Both the position numbers and the translations under genes were made by a program. The notes under the pieces are model-generated. The model had not been told where the DNA came from and searched no databases. It worked only from the letters and a program-made list of their open reading frames with translations. This document shows positions 60,985 to 64,000 of a stretch of 64,000 nucleotides of DNA, piece after piece. Origin of the DNA: a virus; IMG/VR virus record IMGVR_UViG_3300028840_004626, positions 30,549-94,548 of that record; one strand, written 5' to 3'. Numbering within the stretch: the stretch's first letter is position 1; the number at the start of each line of letters is the position of its first letter.

Positions 60985-61513
60985 TTCATACCGAGAGAAT
61001 AACTACGGCCAACTGATTCAAAGTCTGGTGGCCCTTTATAATCCAGAGATGGTAGTTGAGTTTGGCATCTTGGGGGGATACAGTCTAAACTGCATTCTTG
61101 ATGCAGTAGAGCCAGAAACCATTGTAAGGGCATATGATATCTTTGACGATTATCAGTATAGGCACGCCGACTATAAATATCTTTATGATAGATATGGCGA
61201 AATCATCCAGTATGGCGATTTTTATCAACACTATAAAGATATGCCCAACAATAGCGTAGACCTTTTCCATATTGATGTATCTAATGATGGTCGTACATAC
61301 CAAGTCTTTTTTGATCACTATATGGATAAGCTAACTGATAATGGAATTGCTCTATTGGAGGGCGGTACAGAAGAGAGAGATAAGGGATGGATTAAGTCAT
61401 ATGGGCACCCGCCCATTGTTCCTGTCTTGATTGAGTGCCCCTATGAGCACTTTGTATTTAATCCATTTCCAGGACTAACTGTGGTCAAGAAACAACTCAG
61501 GGAGGCAAAATGA
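60971..61513 (+). CDS. SAM-dependent methyltransferase-like protein (copy 2)
   Basis: A 180-aa protein, ATG 60971, 14 bases inside the end of the previous gene. MVVEFGILGGYSLNCIL (residues about 27-43) is in cofactor-loop position. IVRAYDIFDDYQYRHADY and VDLFHIDVSNDGRTYQVF, then GIALLEGGTEERDKGW, follow the Methyltransf_24 pattern and match the 195-aa protein at 55011. Both are short for a methyltransferase, lacking a large substrate lid, so they may work with a partner. The next gene, a sulfotransferase-like protein, overlaps by ATGA. Confidence 0.6.
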   Translation: MNLCSSYRENNYGQLIQSLVALYNPEMVVEFGILGGYSLNCILDAVEPETIVRAYDIFDDYQYRHADYKYLYDRYGEIIQYGDFYQHYKDMPNNSVDLFHIDVSNDGRTYQVFFDHYMDKLTDNGIALLEGGTEERDKGWIKSYGHPPIVPVLIECPYEHFVFNPFPGLTVVKKQLREAK

Positions 61514-62214
61514 ACTATTTTATTTCTTATCCGCGTTCGGGGCGCATTTGGCAAGAGCATCGAATGAAGCTTTTTCTGGAGAAGAATTATAATATCTTTC
61601 AGGAAACCTTTCCTGGTGTATTTCCTCCTGAGGCCCCCGTCGGGCCCAAGCATGTCTGGAATTGCCTAAGTCAGATACTTGTTGGATCGCATATTGGTTT
61701 TGCTCCAGTGGGCGGCAGCGGAGTGATGAGATTTGCTATGCCCCTTAAAAAGAACAAGGATATCGCATATGTCCTTCTTAGGGATACGCAGAAATCAGTA
61801 GTATCTCATTATTATTATCTCAAAAATCGTAAGAATGCGCTGGGCGGAAATATACCCACCGAATTGAACCAGTTTATTACGAGCGAGGAGTATGGCGTTT
61901 TACGGTTTTGTCGTTACTGCGAAAAGATTAATCAGCTTAAGCGCATGGTCAAGGAAGTCAGGTTTATTTACTACGAGGATGCTTCAGATAGAGAGTTTAT
62001 TTATAATATCCCAAAAATGATGGGCCTAGAAGATTATGTTCCTACTGACGAAGAAATAGACTATGTCTATCAAAACAGTATTGCTAAGGTGAACACCTCT
62101 GGGACCAAACACGAGTTGGGCGACGAAGTTGTGGATTACATACATCGTACCCTAAAAAAGAACTGTCAGCTTGAGGAATACAGAGAGAGGTATATTGATG
62201 TCGTCTCCAAATAA
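61510..62214 (+). CDS. Sulfotransferase-fold protein (copy 2)
   Basis: A 234-aa protein, ATG 61510, overlapping the upstream stop (ATGA) behind GGAGGCAAA. It has the phosphosulfate loop FISYPRSGRIWQEHRMKLFL at the extreme N-terminus, the 3'-phosphate region IAYVLLRDTQKSVVSHYYYL, and VRFIYYEDAS. These are the same three elements as in the protein at 54265, along with the shared C-terminal 'xLxxYRERY'. PYPRSG-like loops directly at the start are common in bacterial PAPS-dependent sulfotransferases. The acceptor is unknown; a glycan is likely from context. The last 17 bases overlap the next gene. Confidence 0.75.
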   Translation: MNYFISYPRSGRIWQEHRMKLFLEKNYNIFQETFPGVFPPEAPVGPKHVWNCLSQILVGSHIGFAPVGGSGVMRFAMPLKKNKDIAYVLLRDTQKSVVSHYYYLKNRKNALGGNIPTELNQFITSEEYGVLRFCRYCEKINQLKRMVKEVRFIYYEDASDREFIYNIPKMMGLEDYVPTDEEIDYVYQNSIAKVNTSGTKHELGDEVVDYIHRTLKKNCQLEEYRERYIDVVSK

Positions 62215-63097
62215 TGTTCTGGTGTTTTCTAATCATCATCGTCGCAGCCTATATTTCGAAGATACGTGTCAGTTACTTTGGGACAATGGCTATCGCAACC
62301 TTTGGATTCAGGATACGGGGAACAAATCATGGGGGCCATACGCTGGACCCTGTAGCCAATATATTGATATGGGTAGGCCATCAGTATCGTACGATGGCGG
62401 CATGATGAATTTTAAGGCAATTACTGATCATCATAAAAATGATCTCAACTATGATTGTCTATATTTTATTGACAATGACCTGTTCCTAACTAATGTTGAC
62501 GAGCTTCAGGGGTATATCGATGAATTTCGCGAAGGTGACTATGATCTGGTTTGTCACCTAGTATCTAAAAAGCAACAAGATGACTATTCGTTTGAAGACG
62601 GCCGTGTGATTAGTCATGTGCCAGAAATTGATTTTGTACACGGTGATGTTGTGCCTGCTCCTACTCCGCACTGGCAGACTACACACTGGCTAATGAGTCG
62701 CAGGCTCTGGGATGCCCTACAGGTCGATGAGGTAGGGCACCATCGCAAACTGGTTTATGCCGCACACAAGCTAGGGGCTAAATTTGGATCACATTATGCG
62801 AACTATAGAGACAAATTGACTGCTTGGGGCGAGGAATGGTTTCATATTGGCAATTTAATGCTGTATTATTATCATGTTGAAAACGCTTCGATTCATAGAT
62901 GTCGGACAGACAAGCCCTCTGACATGTTTAGGATTGGCTATTTTGCAGCGCAAACTAGAGCCTATGGAGATGAGATTTATCCGCAACATATCCGCAACAA
63001 TCTGAGGCAGGTATACAAACATATGGGTGGTCGCAATGCGGTGTTGGGTTTATGGGATAAGTGGACTGCAAGCACATGCATGGAGTATAAGTCATGA
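62198..63097 (+). CDS. Predicted GT-A-like glycosyltransferase (pair A, copy 2)
   Basis: A 299-aa protein. ATG 62198 is chosen for its spacing from GAGAGAGG (62183-62190) and its fit to the paralogue start; an upstream ATG at 62171 lies deeper in the previous gene. Shared blocks with 56758-57660 are LVFSNHHRRSLYFEDTCQLL, YRNLWIQDTGNKSWGPYAG, the DND motif in LYFIDNDLFL, WFHIGNLM, and the ending STCMEYKS. Divergence is stronger in the middle, as expected for different donor or acceptor use. The function is inferred from the DxD-like motif. Confidence 0.55.
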   Translation: MSSPNNVLVFSNHHRRSLYFEDTCQLLWDNGYRNLWIQDTGNKSWGPYAGPCSQYIDMGRPSVSYDGGMMNFKAITDHHKNDLNYDCLYFIDNDLFLTNVDELQGYIDEFREGDYDLVCHLVSKKQQDDYSFEDGRVISHVPEIDFVHGDVVPAPTPHWQTTHWLMSRRLWDALQVDEVGHHRKLVYAAHKLGAKFGSHYANYRDKLTAWGEEWFHIGNLMLYYYHVENASIHRCRTDKPSDMFRIGYFAAQTRAYGDEIYPQHIRNNLRQVYKHMGGRNAVLGLWDKWTASTCMEYKS

Positions 63098-63903
63098 AAT
63101 TTTCTGATGAACTATGGCAAACTAAGTGGGCGCCAAAAGGTGCTCCCATGGGCGGGCTAAAGGGGTACAAATATCCGGTTATTAATCCTGAATTTAGAGA
63201 TCATGGCTACGGGTGCGACAACTGGAGACTCGGAGCATTATGGCTAGCTTCATTATGTGAGGGTGCTGGAGATTATTTTAAAGAAGGGGTGACTATATTT
63301 GATTACGGGAGTGGCTCTGGGCGATTAGCCAATTTTGTGAGTGGCCACCTGAAAGATTTTACTTATTATGGTGCAGAACCCCAGGGGGCCGGCAAATGGA
63401 CCCCGTCTAAGCGACAACCCGCATTGCCCTGGGGACAGAGAAGCATCGAAAAGGGCCGAGAACTGCTGGGGCACGATGATCGTGTGCAATTTGGTTATAC
63501 CGACACACCCTTTGAAGATGAAGCGGTAGGAAGTGCAGATATTGCTATTCTGGGCAGTGTGTTTACCCACTTATTGCCCAATGAAGTCAGGCGGATCTGC
63601 GACAAATTATTGCCCATTATACATCGTGGCGGCGCTGTTGTTTTTTCGGTATTTTTAACCAATGGACAGGAGCAGAACATCAAGGTCAAATCTTCCGGCA
63701 GAGCGGAAGGTATATATGTTAAGGGGCAAGACGGGGCCTATGGCACTAGTGGGTGCTATGCTATGACCTGGTTTCCATATAAGTGGTTTGTGCAGTATGC
63801 TGCCCAAAATGATATTCAATTATCAAAAACGAGCACATTTTTGCACAATGAAAACTGCCCATGGTTAACCCACCATATACTACGACTGGAGAAAAAGGCA
63901 TGA
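63094..63903 (+). CDS. Class I SAM-dependent methyltransferase
   Basis: A 269-aa protein, ATG 63094, overlapping the previous stop (ATGA). It has the classical motif I, VTIFDYGSGSGRLANFV (Asp70, Gly72, Gly74, Gly76), YYGAEPQGAGKWT after strand 2, SADIAILGSVFTHLLPNEVR in motif IV/post-IV position, and RRICDKLLPIIHRGGAVVFS. This is a Methyltransf_11/25-type enzyme, better conserved than the two short methyltransferase-like proteins nearby. A sugar O- or N-methylation is plausible from context. The substrate is not indicated. The next gene starts within its stop codon. Confidence 0.8.
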   Translation: MKFSDELWQTKWAPKGAPMGGLKGYKYPVINPEFRDHGYGCDNWRLGALWLASLCEGAGDYFKEGVTIFDYGSGSGRLANFVSGHLKDFTYYGAEPQGAGKWTPSKRQPALPWGQRSIEKGRELLGHDDRVQFGYTDTPFEDEAVGSADIAILGSVFTHLLPNEVRRICDKLLPIIHRGGAVVFSVFLTNGQEQNIKVKSSGRAEGIYVKGQDGAYGTSGCYAMTWFPYKWFVQYAAQNDIQLSKTSTFLHNENCPWLTHHILRLEKKA

Positions 63904-64000
63904 AACGGATTGTTTTCTTTTTGCATTATCGCGGTGGATCTACGCTATTTCAACATCTAGTCAGCACTACTCCCTTCTTCGCATTGAGCGACGAAGAGCT
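63900..64000 (+). CDS. Start of a possible sulfotransferase-fold protein (cut by window edge)
   Basis: ATG 63900 overlaps the upstream stop (ATGA). The 33 visible residues include IVFFLHYRGGSTLFQHLVST, which resembles the phosphosulfate loop 'RSGSTLL..LL' of Sulfotransfer_3-type proteins at the very N-terminus. Only this loop is in view, so the call is tentative. If right, it is the third sulfotransferase-like gene of the island. Confidence 0.45.
   Translation, partial: MKRIVFFLHYRGGSTLFQHLVSTTPFFALSDEE

Noticed and set aside
61172-61179. TATAAATA, a match to the T4-type late promoter
   Set aside because: It lies in the middle of a coding region, encodes conserved-looking residues, and is not repeated before other genes of the window.
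1-64000. tRNA genes, CRISPR arrays, insertion sequences, attachment sites, rho-independent terminators
   Set aside because: Intergenic gaps are all under about 50 bases and hold no cloverleaf, regular spaced repeats, transposase gene or GC-rich hairpin followed by a T-run that I could find by eye.

Overview
The window is a continuous, one-directional block from the late region of a large tailed bacteriophage. It is most likely a contractile-tailed (myovirus-type) phage of the class Caudoviricetes, and probably a jumbo phage. The evidence is a recognisable baseplate order (hub protein with VgrG/gpD-like and lytic-transglycosylase parts, gp25-like wedge protein, gpJ/gp6-like wedge protein), then about 30 kb of very long beta-rich tail proteins, four consecutive pectate-lyase-type tailspikes, and about 19 kb of carbohydrate-modification genes. 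Every gene I can support is on the + strand. Gaps are 0-50 bases and many genes overlap by 1, 4 or more bases. No stretch over 300 bases lacks a gene. I see no tRNA, rRNA, CRISPR array, insertion sequence or convincing terminator. The sequence alone does not identify the host. Both window edges cut genes.

Region 1 (1-17.6 kb) is tail and baseplate. It holds a truncated gene, a possible tail-assembly protein (174-1061), a 1292-aa membrane-patch protein that could be a tape measure or internal virion protein (1071-4949), a small protein with one hydrophobic stretch, and a 1982-aa hub with an embedded SLT lytic transglycosylase. These are followed by two small baseplate proteins, the gp25-like protein, the J-like protein, a 542-aa structural protein and a tandem pair of paralogues.

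Region 2 (17.6-35 kb) holds large tail-periphery proteins. They carry Ig-like, fibronectin III-like and discoidin-like modules, DxHPQYL-type fibre motifs and internal repeats. Three consecutive genes (26026-33415) share a helical N-terminus plus discoidin-like layout and are joined by TAATG overlaps. A short 'xYxVD..xGxV...Y' beta module recurs across at least six proteins.

Region 3 (35-44 kb) encodes four tailspikes in a row. They share an N-terminal cap and the 'WFGAxxDGxTD' start of a right-handed beta-helix but have different distal ends, which looks like a multi-receptor or depolymerase array.

Region 4 (44-46 kb) is a junction with a possible extended -10 promoter, two small unknown proteins and an actin/MreB/ParM-fold ATPase.

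Region 5 (46-64 kb) is a glycan island. It holds GT9, two GT4, a methyltransferase-GT4 fusion and GT2 enzymes, plus two pairs of GT-A-like proteins. Sugar-nucleotide enzymes are RmlA, an epimerase, RmlB, a DegT/DnrJ/EryC1 aminotransferase and a GNAT acetyltransferase. There are also a VOC-fold protein, two sulfotransferase-fold proteins with a third cut by the right edge, and three SAM-dependent methyltransferase-like proteins. RmlA, RmlB, the aminotransferase and GNAT together form a plausible complete route to a dTDP-N-acetyl-amino-dideoxyhexose. The glycosyltransferases, sulfotransferases and methyltransferases would then assemble and cap a glycan, either on the virion (the tail genes adjoin) or on the host surface. 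The most novel aspect is this phage-encoded pathway for an apparently sulfated and methylated glycan, with duplicated cassettes and an actin-like ATPase at its boundary.
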